Shown here piece by piece: positions 1 to 7,981 of a stretch of DNA of 40,820 bases. The stretch covers positions 1-40,820 of the forward strand of contig JAXLQJ010000063.1 of the NCBI GenBank assembly GCA_046331705.1, written 5' to 3'. Origin of the DNA: JADJOY01 sp046331705 [NCBI: bacterium] (GTDB lineage Bacteria; JADJOY01). How positions within the stretch are numbered: the first letter of the stretch is position 1; each line of letters opens with the position of its first letter. A program made the translations under genes and the position numbers. The notes beneath the pieces are model-generated. The model worked only from the letters and a program-made list of their open reading frames with translations, did no database searches and was not told the origin of the DNA.

Positions 1-1649
1 ACGATGGGCTCGAGACGATCTTCGCCGGCGGCTTTCCGGAGGCGACCGAGATCGACGATCCCCTCGGCTTCGCCGAAGGCTCGCTCGCGTACGACCTCCG
101 GGTCGCGCCTGGCGCCACCGAGACCGTCGCGATCGCCGTGCCGCGCTCGACCGGTCGGGTCGCGAGCGCGATCCAGGCGCCTGGATGGGCGGACGAACGC
201 TTCGCCGCAGCGCGGGACGCGTTTCGCGCGCGACTCGCCGCGCTCCCCATCGCGCTGCCGCCCGCCGCAGCGCGCTTTCGCGACAGCCTGCGTGCGTCGC
301 TGGGCTGGATCTTGCTCAATCGTGACGGCCCACGCATCCAACCGGGGCCGCGCTGCTACCGGCGCTCGTGGATTCGCGACGGCACGCTCACCGGCACGGC
401 GCTGGCGGAGCTGGGCTTCGTCGACGAAGCGCGCGCGTTTCTGCGCTGGTATGCGCCGTTTCAGCACGCCGATGGCCGCGTGCCTTGCGCCGTGGATCAT
501 GCGGGCATCGACCCCGTGGCCGAGCACGATTCCCACGGTCAGCTCGCGTGGGGTGTGGTGGAGGTCTATCGCCTCTCCGGCGACGCGGGATTCCTGCGCG
601 AGCTCTGGCCGCGTGTCCGGCGGGCCGTGGATGCGATCGCGGCGCTGCGCGCGACCCGACTCGACGAGTCGGCTCGCGCGCGCGGTTGCTTCGGGCTGTT
701 GCCGCAGTCGATCAGCCACGAGGGCTACTCCTCGCAACCCGTGCATTCGTTCTGGGACGACCTCTTCGCGGTTCGCGGCCTCACCGATGCCGCGTACGCG
801 GCGGAGGTGCTCGGAGAGCGCGGCGAGGCCGAGCGCATCGGCTCCCTTCGCGACTCTTTGCGGCGCGACTTGCACGCCGCCGTGGCGGCCACGATCGACC
901 GAGCCGGGATCGACTTCATTCCCGGCTCGGTCGAGCTGGCCGATTTCGATCCCACCTCCACGTCGATCGCGTTCGATCCGTGCGAGGAAGCGGAGCGGTT
1001 CCCCCGGGCGGCGCTCGTCCACACCTTCGAGCGCTACTGGGCCGAGCTCGAGGCGCGACGTGCGGGCCGCGCGCCCAACGATGGTTACACGCCGTACGAG
1101 ATCCGCAACGCCACGGCGCTGCTTCGGCTCGGCTGGAAGGATCGTGCCTTGGCACAGCTCGACTGGCTGCTCGGCGATCAGCGCCCACCAGCCTGGTGCC
1201 AATGGCCGGAGGTCGCGTGGCGCGAGCAGCGCGCAGCACGGTTCCTGGGCGACCTTCCCCACGGGTGGGTCGCGTCGAGCTTTCTGCGCACCGTCCGGCG
1301 CTTGATCGCGTACGAGCGCGAGCGCGACGCCGCACTGGTGCTGGGCGCGGGAATTCCGGCGGAATGGGCCCGCGACCCCGCCGGCGTGCAGGTGCGCGCG
1401 CTGCCGACCCACTACGGAGCGCTGACCGTGACGATCACGGCCACGGCCTCACCGAACGGGGACGGGGAAGTGGTGCGCTTCGCGTTCGAGCCCGGATTGC
1501 GCACCCCGCCCGGCGGAATCGAGCTGGTCTCGCCGCTCGATCGCCCGCTGCGGCGGGTGCTCGTGGAGGGTCGTCCGCTGCTGCTCGCGCCTTCCGAGAC
1601 CCGAGTTCGGCTCTCGTTCGTCCCCACCGCCGTCGACATCCACGTGTGA
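1..1649 (+). CDS. Six-hairpin glycosidase / glycogen-debranching-like protein, 5'-truncated
   Basis: The reading frame is open from the window edge (first full codon at base 3), so at least 548 C-terminal residues are present and the start lies outside. The sequence has the alternating helical pattern of (alpha/alpha)6-barrel glycosidases. A SWIRDGTLTGTALAELGF segment begins about 80 residues into the part that follows the first in-frame GTG (base 138). It resembles the W-x-RD region of amylo-alpha-1,6-glucosidase and related six-hairpin enzymes. Later come PNDGYTPYEIRNATALLRLG and a beta-rich tail of about 100 residues. I infer carbohydrate hydrolysis, substrate unknown. It is followed at once by a 20-bp palindrome and then a convergent cytochrome gene, so it probably ends its own transcription unit. 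A starch or glycogen role is only one possibility; related proteins are often annotated just as discoidin-domain or glycosidase-like. Confidence 0.7.
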   Translation, partial: DGLETIFAGGFPEATEIDDPLGFAEGSLAYDLRVAPGATETVAIAVPRSTGRVASAIQAPGWADERFAAARDAFRARLAALPIALPPAAARFRDSLRASLGWILLNRDGPRIQPGPRCYRRSWIRDGTLTGTALAELGFVDEARAFLRWYAPFQHADGRVPCAVDHAGIDPVAEHDSHGQLAWGVVEVYRLSGDAGFLRELWPRVRRAVDAIAALRATRLDESARARGCFGLLPQSISHEGYSSQPVHSFWDDLFAVRGLTDAAYAAEVLGERGEAERIGSLRDSLRRDLHAAVAATIDRAGIDFIPGSVELADFDPTSTSIAFDPCEEAERFPRAALVHTFERYWAELEARRAGRAPNDGYTPYEIRNATALLRLGWKDRALAQLDWLLGDQRPPAWCQWPEVAWREQRAARFLGDLPHGWVASSFLRTVRRLIAYERERDAALVLGAGIPAEWARDPAGVQVRALPTHYGALTVTITATASPNGDGEVVRFAFEPGLRTPPGGIELVSPLDRPLRRVLVEGRPLLLAPSETRVRLSFVPTAVDIHV

Positions 1650-1651
1650 TC

Positions 1652-1671
1652 CGCCCCGATCGATCGGGGCG
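1652..1671. terminator. Bidirectional terminator-like palindrome between convergent genes
   Basis: CGCCCCGATCGATCGGGGCG is a perfect 20-base palindrome lying 3 bases after the stop of the glycosidase gene and 12 bases past the stop of the convergent cytochrome gene. The position suggests a shared terminator. There is no T-tract on either side, so intrinsic termination is unproven. Confidence 0.45.
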
Positions 1672-1683
1672 ACGGTGCGCGGC

Positions 1684-3810
1684 TCAGCGCGGCGGTGCCA
1701 GCGGGAACTGGGTGAACGTGCGGACGACCTCCGAGCTGGGGATGGGTCGCTGGTTCGGATAGGCCCAGTCCCAGAACGGCTGACCGAGCTTTCGGTAGTG
1801 CCAGACCGCCGCGATGTTGAGGTGGCGTTGGGCGCCCTCGGGGACGGCGAAGGCGAACTCGTCGGTGACGGAGCCGCGGTGTGGGATCTGGCGGTCGACG
1901 ATCTCGTGCGCTGCCGCCCACACGCGGTAGCGATCGATGGTCGTGCCGTCCCGATCGAGGAGGCGCCCGCCGAGGGTATGGCTGCCGGCGAGCACGCGTT
2001 GGGATTCGTCGAGCCCGCCGCTTGCGAACACCTCGCGCCCGCTCGCGTCGGTCACGCGGACCTCCAGCCAGGCTTCACCGAGACCCAGCGAGGACGCGGG
2101 GAACGGGTGCCCCATGCCGAGGTTCCGGGTCTCGATGCGGAGCACGGCATCGCTGCCAGCGCTCGGCTGCGCCACGAAGGACGCCCGCATCTCGGCGTAG
2201 AAGAACGCGGCCTTGCGCTCGTCGCCGCCGCGCCGCACGACGTCGCGCCGTCCGTAGAGATCTTCGAGTGTCCGCGCCAGGAATCGGCTCTGCATCCAGC
2301 GCTCGGTGAACGCGGCGTCCTCCTCGAAGCCGAGGAGCCGCAGCACGGTGGTGTTCGCGCCGGGGAAGAGGTGGTTGCGCGGCGTGCCGCCGGGGTCGAG
2401 GACGCGCGACGGGGGCAGGTGGCAATCCACGCAGCGAAGCTCGCGCTCGCGCTCGGGAGGCGCCGTGAACCCGGGCAGCGACGAGGTCTTCTCGGGCGCG
2501 GGTGCCGCCTCGATCACCGGTGATCGCGCATCGGCGGGAACCAGTGGATTGTGGTGACAAGCCAAGCAGAACGCGTCTTCGGCGAGCAGTGGACGCGCGA
2601 AGACGCGTCCGTGGGCACGGGTGTTGAGCTGAATCGCGGTGCGGTCGGCGGCGGTGAGCGGGCGACCGGCCGTCTCCGCCGCCCGAAACGGCGCCAGCGC
2701 GGTGGCGTCGAGGCCGAGGGTCAGACGCGAGCGATCGTGGTCCTCGATCGTCGTGCTGGTGATCGAATGGCAGAAGACGCACGGCAGGTTGGTGCGCGTT
2801 CGGTAGGCCGCGGGCGGTGGTCCCCCGCGAAACAGCGAGCCGGGAATGTGGCAGCCGGCGCAGATCGCTTGCTCGGCGACGCCCTCCTCGGCTGCCAGCA
2901 GGTCGAGGATCGCGTGCATGTGCGGGGTGCGGTACGAGACGTTGTGGCTCGAGTGGCGAAAGCCGTCCTCGAGGTCGGCGTGGCAGCCAGCGCCGAGGCA
3001 GCTCTCGCTGATCTCGAGCCAGCTGGCGTCGACCGGGAAGGGGAGGTCGTCGCGATCGTCGGCGGCGCGCAAGCGGTTGGGAACGACCGAGAGGTGAAGC
3101 GTGACCGGCGCGAGCTTGGGAAGCTGCTCGACGCGCGCGCCGAGGGCGTTCGTGATCGCGGCGGCGAGGGCGAAGATCACCAGCCCGCTGGTCACGCCGA
3201 GGCCGAGCCCGGACTCGCGCAGCCGTCGCCACGCGGGCCTGAGCAGGACCCACGCCCCGGCCCCCGCCGCCGCGTAACCGAGTGCCGCGTGAAACGCGCG
3301 GATCCACGACGGAACGCGGCCGGTGAACGCGTTGCTCGCGATCAGCACGCCGACCAAGGTGGCGAGCAGCCAGAGCGAGAGGAGCGTGAGATGCGCCCAA
3401 CCGCGCCGCGCGCGGGAGAACGCCGCCATCAACGGCACCGTGCGCAGGAAGAAATGCGCCGTGCAGACCACCAGCAACGGGCTCAGCACCGCCGTGAGCA
3501 TGTTGCTGCGTTGCTCCGGCAGGTGGGCCATGGTGAAGGAGCGCACCAACGCCACGAACGCCATGAGCACGAAGCCCGCGAGGTGAATCCAGCCGAACGC
3601 CGGCACTTCCTCGCGGACGCGGTGGAAGAGCGTGACGATGATGGTGCCCGTGGCCAGCAGCCCGAGCAGCGGGTGGACCACGAGATCGAGGCGGAAGAAC
3701 GGCGAGCCCGCGCGGCCAAAGAGGTGATGGAAGCCGGACGCCAAGACCAGCGTGAAGAGCAACGCGTAGCGCGTCACGCGCTGGCGCTGGTTCGAGGCAG
3801 GCGGGGTCAT
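1684..3810 (-). CDS. Membrane-anchored pentahaem cytochrome c with C-terminal beta domain (paralogue A)
   Basis: 708 aa. Residues 1-225 hold six or seven hydrophobic helices with several His (H46/H63 spaced 17, H76, H96, H119, H174). Five haem-attachment motifs follow: CX4CH at 271-277 (CLGAGCH), CAGCH 317, CVFCH 344, CLACH 415 and CVDCH 460. The order and local wording (CxGCHxP..LF, then a CxxCH 27 residues on) recall cytochrome c554-like multihaem modules. Residues about 540-700 form a haem-free, probably beta-rich domain with GHPFP and DRDGTTID, shared with the paralogue at 5652-7823. It probably moves electrons between the quinone pool and periplasmic haems. It lies 57 bp downstream of paralogue B on the same strand, likely one operon. 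ATG at 3810 chosen; no strong ribosome site. Partners and substrate are unknown. Confidence 0.85.
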   Translation of the reverse strand: MTPPASNQRQRVTRYALLFTLVLASGFHHLFGRAGSPFFRLDLVVHPLLGLLATGTIIVTLFHRVREEVPAFGWIHLAGFVLMAFVALVRSFTMAHLPEQRSNMLTAVLSPLLVVCTAHFFLRTVPLMAAFSRARRGWAHLTLLSLWLLATLVGVLIASNAFTGRVPSWIRAFHAALGYAAAGAGAWVLLRPAWRRLRESGLGLGVTSGLVIFALAAAITNALGARVEQLPKLAPVTLHLSVVPNRLRAADDRDDLPFPVDASWLEISESCLGAGCHADLEDGFRHSSHNVSYRTPHMHAILDLLAAEEGVAEQAICAGCHIPGSLFRGGPPPAAYRTRTNLPCVFCHSITSTTIEDHDRSRLTLGLDATALAPFRAAETAGRPLTAADRTAIQLNTRAHGRVFARPLLAEDAFCLACHHNPLVPADARSPVIEAAPAPEKTSSLPGFTAPPERERELRCVDCHLPPSRVLDPGGTPRNHLFPGANTTVLRLLGFEEDAAFTERWMQSRFLARTLEDLYGRRDVVRRGGDERKAAFFYAEMRASFVAQPSAGSDAVLRIETRNLGMGHPFPASSLGLGEAWLEVRVTDASGREVFASGGLDESQRVLAGSHTLGGRLLDRDGTTIDRYRVWAAAHEIVDRQIPHRGSVTDEFAFAVPEGAQRHLNIAAVWHYRKLGQPFWDWAYPNQRPIPSSEVVRTFTQFPLAPPR

Positions 3811-3867
3811 GGCGAACGACGGCGGGCGAGGTCGCGGAACGGCCGCGGCGGAGCGAGCGCCATGGCC

Positions 3868-5400
3868 TCAGCTCCGATACTGCGCACGCGAGTGCGCGCC
3901 GCCGGCCATCGCGTCGAGATCGAAATGGTGGATCGGTAAGGCACCTCCCCAGGGCTTCTCGCGCTCGCCGATCCGCGGCATGTGGCACGCCACGCATCCG
4001 GCTTCGCCGCGGCACTCGCTGCGCATGCGAGCCTGGGCGTGCTCCGGCCACGTGAGCCAGCCGCCCAACGCGTCGAGGTCCGCGAGCTCACGGGGCACGG
4101 CGAGGAAGCGATGGCAGCCGACACACACCCGATCGTCGGCGACGCCCGGACCGTGGAGGTCGGCGCGATGCTCGCGCCATCCACCCACCAGCGTCGGCAA
4201 GCTGACCGGGCCGACGAAATAGCTCGCGGGGAACCGAAACGCGTTGGAGCCGTTGCCCGGCACGCGTGCGGCCGGTGCGAGCCCATGGCACACCAGGCAG
4301 GAGATCCCCTCGCGGATCGACTCGGGGGCGACGAGCGGCGCGCCCGGCTCGATCGAGCCGGAGAAGAGCGCGATCGGGTCGTGACAGCCGGCGCAGAGCC
4401 GTGCCGCCGGTAGCCCCGCCGAGCGCACCACGCGCTCCAGCTCGGCTTGGTAGCGCTCGTTGCTGCTCTCGTGATGGGCGGAGCGGCGCCAGTCGGCGAA
4501 CGCCTCGGGATGGCACGGTGCCTGGCCGCAGCCGTTCGACTCGCCCAGCAGCTCGGGCCGAAACGCCGCGCCGCGTGTGGTGTGCGCGGGGCTCGGCCGG
4601 AAGTTGGCCGTGCTGGAGCGGACCATGAAGTCCGGCACGTCGTAGTTGGCCCAACTCGACGGCACCCGGAAGAGACAGGCGAACGCGAGCGGCACGCACG
4701 TCACCGCCAGCGCACCGCAGACGAGCGGACCCGAGAGCATCTCCGAGACCGCGAACGGTTCGACGGGCGGCGGGTGCTCCTCGGCGGCGCGCCGTCGTCG
4801 CACGGAAGCGAAGACGTGGTACGCGAGCAGCGGCAGCGCAACGCCCAAGGTCGCCGTGTGGATCGAGGTCAGCCGTCCACGGATCGTGAGCAGCGCGGGG
4901 ATCGCCGCAACCCAGATCGAGACCTTGAAGAAGAGCCAGCCCGCGCGGGTGGCCCAGCGGTAGGGCGTCGGGTGAGGGGCGAGTGGCGTTCGCAGGTGCC
5001 GGATGAGGTACGGCATGCCGATCAGGAGCGCGTAGCGGGCGGTGGTCTGGTGCACGATGCGGAGGTACACGCCAGGCGGCGTGACCCGGGGCGCGACCCA
5101 GATCAGCATCCCGCTCGCGGCCAGCAGCATCACGCTCGTGAGCATCACGAAGAGCGCGAACTTGCGCCGGCCAGGGCGCGGCGACACCACCAGCCAGAAG
5201 TAGAGGGCGAACAGCAGGAAGTTGGCGGGGGTGTCGATCAGGAAGTACGAGCCGAACGTGAACAGCGTGACGAAGTAGACGGCGTCGAGAAGGCCGAGAC
5301 CTTCGAGGTGGGTGCGGAGCACCCGCGCGAGCCAGACGCCCGCCGCGCGGACTCGGGCGGCGCGCGCTCGTGGTGCGACGGTCTCGGCTTCGCGACTCAT
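3868..5400 (-). CDS. Membrane-anchored pentahaem cytochrome c, short form (paralogue B)
   Basis: 510 aa. About six hydrophobic helices occupy residues 35-245. Two His pairs lie in or at the ends of helices: H117/H135 (spacing 18) and H181/H195 (spacing 14). This is the geometry expected of bis-His b-type haems. The haem c motifs are CX4CH at 291-297 (CGQAPCH), CAGCH 336, CLVCH 368, CVGCH 426 and CVACH 469. GISCLVCHG matches the c554-family style. The protein ends about 35 residues after the last haem and lacks the C-terminal beta domain of its two neighbours. It is first gene of a likely two-gene minus-strand unit and is divergent from paralogue C, so the 251-bp gap at 5401-5651 should hold its promoter. 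The start at 5400 is the first ATG of the frame; AGGA lies rather far upstream. A quinol-linked electron-transfer role is inferred. Confidence 0.85.
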   Translation of the reverse strand: MSREAETVAPRARAARVRAAGVWLARVLRTHLEGLGLLDAVYFVTLFTFGSYFLIDTPANFLLFALYFWLVVSPRPGRRKFALFVMLTSVMLLAASGMLIWVAPRVTPPGVYLRIVHQTTARYALLIGMPYLIRHLRTPLAPHPTPYRWATRAGWLFFKVSIWVAAIPALLTIRGRLTSIHTATLGVALPLLAYHVFASVRRRRAAEEHPPPVEPFAVSEMLSGPLVCGALAVTCVPLAFACLFRVPSSWANYDVPDFMVRSSTANFRPSPAHTTRGAAFRPELLGESNGCGQAPCHPEAFADWRRSAHHESSNERYQAELERVVRSAGLPAARLCAGCHDPIALFSGSIEPGAPLVAPESIREGISCLVCHGLAPAARVPGNGSNAFRFPASYFVGPVSLPTLVGGWREHRADLHGPGVADDRVCVGCHRFLAVPRELADLDALGGWLTWPEHAQARMRSECRGEAGCVACHMPRIGEREKPWGGALPIHHFDLDAMAGGAHSRAQYRS

Positions 5401-5442
5401 GCGCCGTCGCGGTCCTGGCGCGGGTGCGCGATGCGCGGGAGC

Positions 5443-5458
5443 GGCCGCGAACGCGGCC
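5443..5458. promoter_or_regulatory. Palindrome in the divergent cytochrome promoter region
   Basis: GGCCGCG-AA-CGCGGCC is a perfect inverted repeat with a 2-base centre. It sits 43 bases upstream of the minus-strand cytochrome start and about 190 bases upstream of the plus-strand one. It may be an operator for one or both, but in such GC-rich DNA a chance palindrome of this size is possible. Confidence 0.25.
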
Positions 5459-5651
5459 AGCCCGGTCGCGCGGATCGGGACACGCGGCGGTGCCGCGGTC
5501 GACGCGGGATCGGTCGATGAGGATCCGGATGCAGAGCGAGCCCTGGGCGGCGGGGAGCCGGGGTGCGCGAATTCTGCTCGCTCCGCCGCGATCCGCCAAC
5601 GCGAGGCCGCGACGAGCTCGACGGCGCCAGCCCTTGCGGGTGGCGGCCGGC

Positions 5652-7823
5652 ATGCGCGCGCTCTACGATGGTCGCGCCCCCGCCGCTGGAACGTCTCGCT
5701 CCGCCCGCCACGTGCGCTCGCGCCGCATCGTCCTCTCGCTCTTCGCCGGTCTCGCGCTCGTCGGCGCGACGGGCTTGCCGTTGCTGCTCGATGCCGCGTT
5801 CGACCGTCGCTATTTCCGGTTCGTGATGGTGCACCTGGTGCTCGGGATGGCGCTGCTCCCGATCTACTACTACGTGGTGATCCGCCACTTGGCGGAGATC
5901 CTCGGTCGCTACCGCACCACCGTGCTGATGGTGTTCCTGATCTTGATCACGTTCGGGGGCGGCATCGGTCCGCCGGCGGTTTCGCCGTGGCACAACCCGC
6001 TCTTCTGGCGGATCGGCGTGGTCGAGCTGGCGATCTACGCTTGGCTCCGTCCCGGGCGCCGCATCCTGGCGTGGCGGCTGCCACCGCTACGGCTCTTTCA
6101 GCCTTCCGATCCGGCGCATCGCTCGCTCACGGTGTGGAGCGGGGTGGCGGCGCTGGTCGCGTCGTGGCTGATGATGCACACGGGATTCGCGCTGATCCTC
6201 GCCGATTTCAAGTTCGCCAACGACAAGTACTGGCTGCACGGTCCCGCCACCTTCGCGCTCGCGCCGCTGGTGCCGTTTCACTGGGCGACGCGCGGTCGGC
6301 GCTTCGGCCGGCGGATGAGCGGGGCGACGAAGGGCGGTCTCGGGATGTTGGTGCTCGCGAGCGCCGCGTTGCTCGCGATCTCGCTCGAGAAGAACCTGAA
6401 GCCGCTGGAAGAGCTACGCGGCGACGAGCGCATGCGGGTGGCGACGCTCGGTCCGTCGGCGGTGGTGCCGCCGCCGATCGCACCGGAGGTGGCGGCCGTG
6501 CTCGAGGGGACGGCGCCGTGCCGCGCGTGCCACGACGAGGCCGCCGCGCGCTGGGAGATCTCGAGTCATCGCTTCGCGGGCCTGAATCGCCTCTACCTGG
6601 CGCTCTTGCCGGAGGTCGAGCGCGATCTCGGCGCGGCCGGGGTCCGCTACTGCGACAATTGCCACGATCCGGTGGTGGCGCTCACGGTCCCGCCCGAGCG
6701 GCGCCTCGCTCCGGAGACGCTCGCCCGCAGCGAGGGCGTGTCGTGCAAGGTCTGCCATTACCTCGACGCCGAGGAGCATCCCGCGGGCAACGGAGCGTTC
6801 GGGCTGGTGATGATCCGGGGGCTGGGCTTCCCTGGAGCGGTGCCGAACGCCACCAGCGTGAGCGGCTTCCAGCGCTACCAGGCATCGCTGGACTCGCGGC
6901 TCCACATCCGCTCGGTGCGGCGCCCGCTCTACCGCGAGCCCGCCGCGTGTCGGCCGTGCCACGACATTCGCATCCCCGCGGCCTACAACGGCGCCGCCGA
7001 GCTCGAGCTGACGCCGCTCTTCTCGTCCTACGAGCGCTGGGCGCATCGCGCCGAGGTCCGCTGCCGCGAATGCCACATGACCAACGTGGATCGCGATCGC
7101 ACCGAGTACCGCCAATGGGATCACCGCTTTCCCGGCTCGAACCAAGCGCTGTCGCTGATGGTGCCGGCGCAGTACCGCGAGCAAGCCCGGCGTCTCGACG
7201 AGATCAACGATCGCTTCCTGCGCGGCGACATGCCGAACGCGCACGACACGGAGGACGTCCGCCGCGAGACTCCCCGCGCCGCGCGCGTGCTGTGGGACGG
7301 GACGCATCTGCCGACCACGCTCGCGCTCGAGCCGTACGAGGTGCCCGGCGCGGATGGGTCGCCGGCGGCGCGGCTGCGGGCGCGGGTGACCACCACCAAC
7401 GACGCGATCGGTCACGATTTCCCCGTGGATCTCGCCGACCAGGTCGACGTCTGGCTCGAGCTGAGAGTGGTCGCCGCGGATGGCGCGCTGGTGTACGAGA
7501 GTGGCGCGCTCGACGCCGATCATCGGCTCGCCCCCGACGCGCGCCGGCTCGCCACCGAGTTCGTGGATCGCGACGGCACCGTGCTCGATCAGCACCAGAT
7601 CTGGCGCTTTGCCGGCTCGCGGAACCGCCGCTTCCTCGCCCCGGGGTCGAGCCACGACGAGGTCTTCGAGGTGCCGCTCGCGGGCAGCGAGCAGCGCCCG
7701 CTTCGGGTCAGCGCGCGCTGGCGATTCCGGCGCGTGAATCAGCACATCGCCGATTGGGTGTTCGCGGACGGCACCACGTTTCCGGTGACCGATCTCGCCC
7801 GGGCGGAGGCCACCCTCGATTGA
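5652..7823 (+). CDS. Membrane-anchored pentahaem cytochrome c with C-terminal beta domain (paralogue C)
   Basis: 723 aa from the ATG at 5652. In-frame starts further up at 5370, 5517 and 5529 would add a low-complexity, arginine-rich leader. A GTG at 5712, just before RSRR and the first helix, is also possible. Helices occupy residues 25-245, with His pairs H61/H79 (spacing 18) and H196/H210 (spacing 14), the same spacings as in paralogue B. Five standard motifs follow: CRACH 290, CDNCH 334, CKVCH 365, CRPCH 433 and CRECH 471. The C-terminal domain carries GHDFP and DRDGTVLD like paralogue A. It is transcribed away from A and B and ends at a strong hairpin. Function is inferred as transmembrane quinone-to-haem electron transfer. 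No oxidase, reductase, porin or haem-maturation gene is nearby to name a partner. Confidence 0.83.
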   Translation: MRALYDGRAPAAGTSRSARHVRSRRIVLSLFAGLALVGATGLPLLLDAAFDRRYFRFVMVHLVLGMALLPIYYYVVIRHLAEILGRYRTTVLMVFLILITFGGGIGPPAVSPWHNPLFWRIGVVELAIYAWLRPGRRILAWRLPPLRLFQPSDPAHRSLTVWSGVAALVASWLMMHTGFALILADFKFANDKYWLHGPATFALAPLVPFHWATRGRRFGRRMSGATKGGLGMLVLASAALLAISLEKNLKPLEELRGDERMRVATLGPSAVVPPPIAPEVAAVLEGTAPCRACHDEAAARWEISSHRFAGLNRLYLALLPEVERDLGAAGVRYCDNCHDPVVALTVPPERRLAPETLARSEGVSCKVCHYLDAEEHPAGNGAFGLVMIRGLGFPGAVPNATSVSGFQRYQASLDSRLHIRSVRRPLYREPAACRPCHDIRIPAAYNGAAELELTPLFSSYERWAHRAEVRCRECHMTNVDRDRTEYRQWDHRFPGSNQALSLMVPAQYREQARRLDEINDRFLRGDMPNAHDTEDVRRETPRAARVLWDGTHLPTTLALEPYEVPGADGSPAARLRARVTTTNDAIGHDFPVDLADQVDVWLELRVVAADGALVYESGALDADHRLAPDARRLATEFVDRDGTVLDQHQIWRFAGSRNRRFLAPGSSHDEVFEVPLAGSEQRPLRVSARWRFRRVNQHIADWVFADGTTFPVTDLARAEATLD

Positions 7824-7825
7824 TT

Positions 7826-7853
7826 CGGCGCGCGGACCCTGGCCCGCGCGCCG
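7826..7853 (+). terminator. Terminator-like hairpin after the third cytochrome gene
   Basis: A 10-bp perfect stem (CGGCGCGCGG / CCGCGCGCCG) with an 8-base loop starts 3 bases after the stop codon. No T-run follows, so it may stop polymerase weakly or protect the 3' end. Confidence 0.45.
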
Positions 7854-7981
7854 CGGTGGCGCAGCGGCGCCGGCGGTTGCATTCCCGCGCCGGTGAAGCT
7901 AGTTGAAGCGTGCTCCGCCGTGCCTGGCGGGGCTCACGGGCGGCGCGGCGATCCTCGTCGACGCACGCCACACGAGGTGAC

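Noticed and set aside
2551-3939. Long plus-strand reading frame opposite the first cytochrome gene
   Set aside because: Opposite strand of a clear multihaem cytochrome; charged low-complexity translation typical of a shadow frame.
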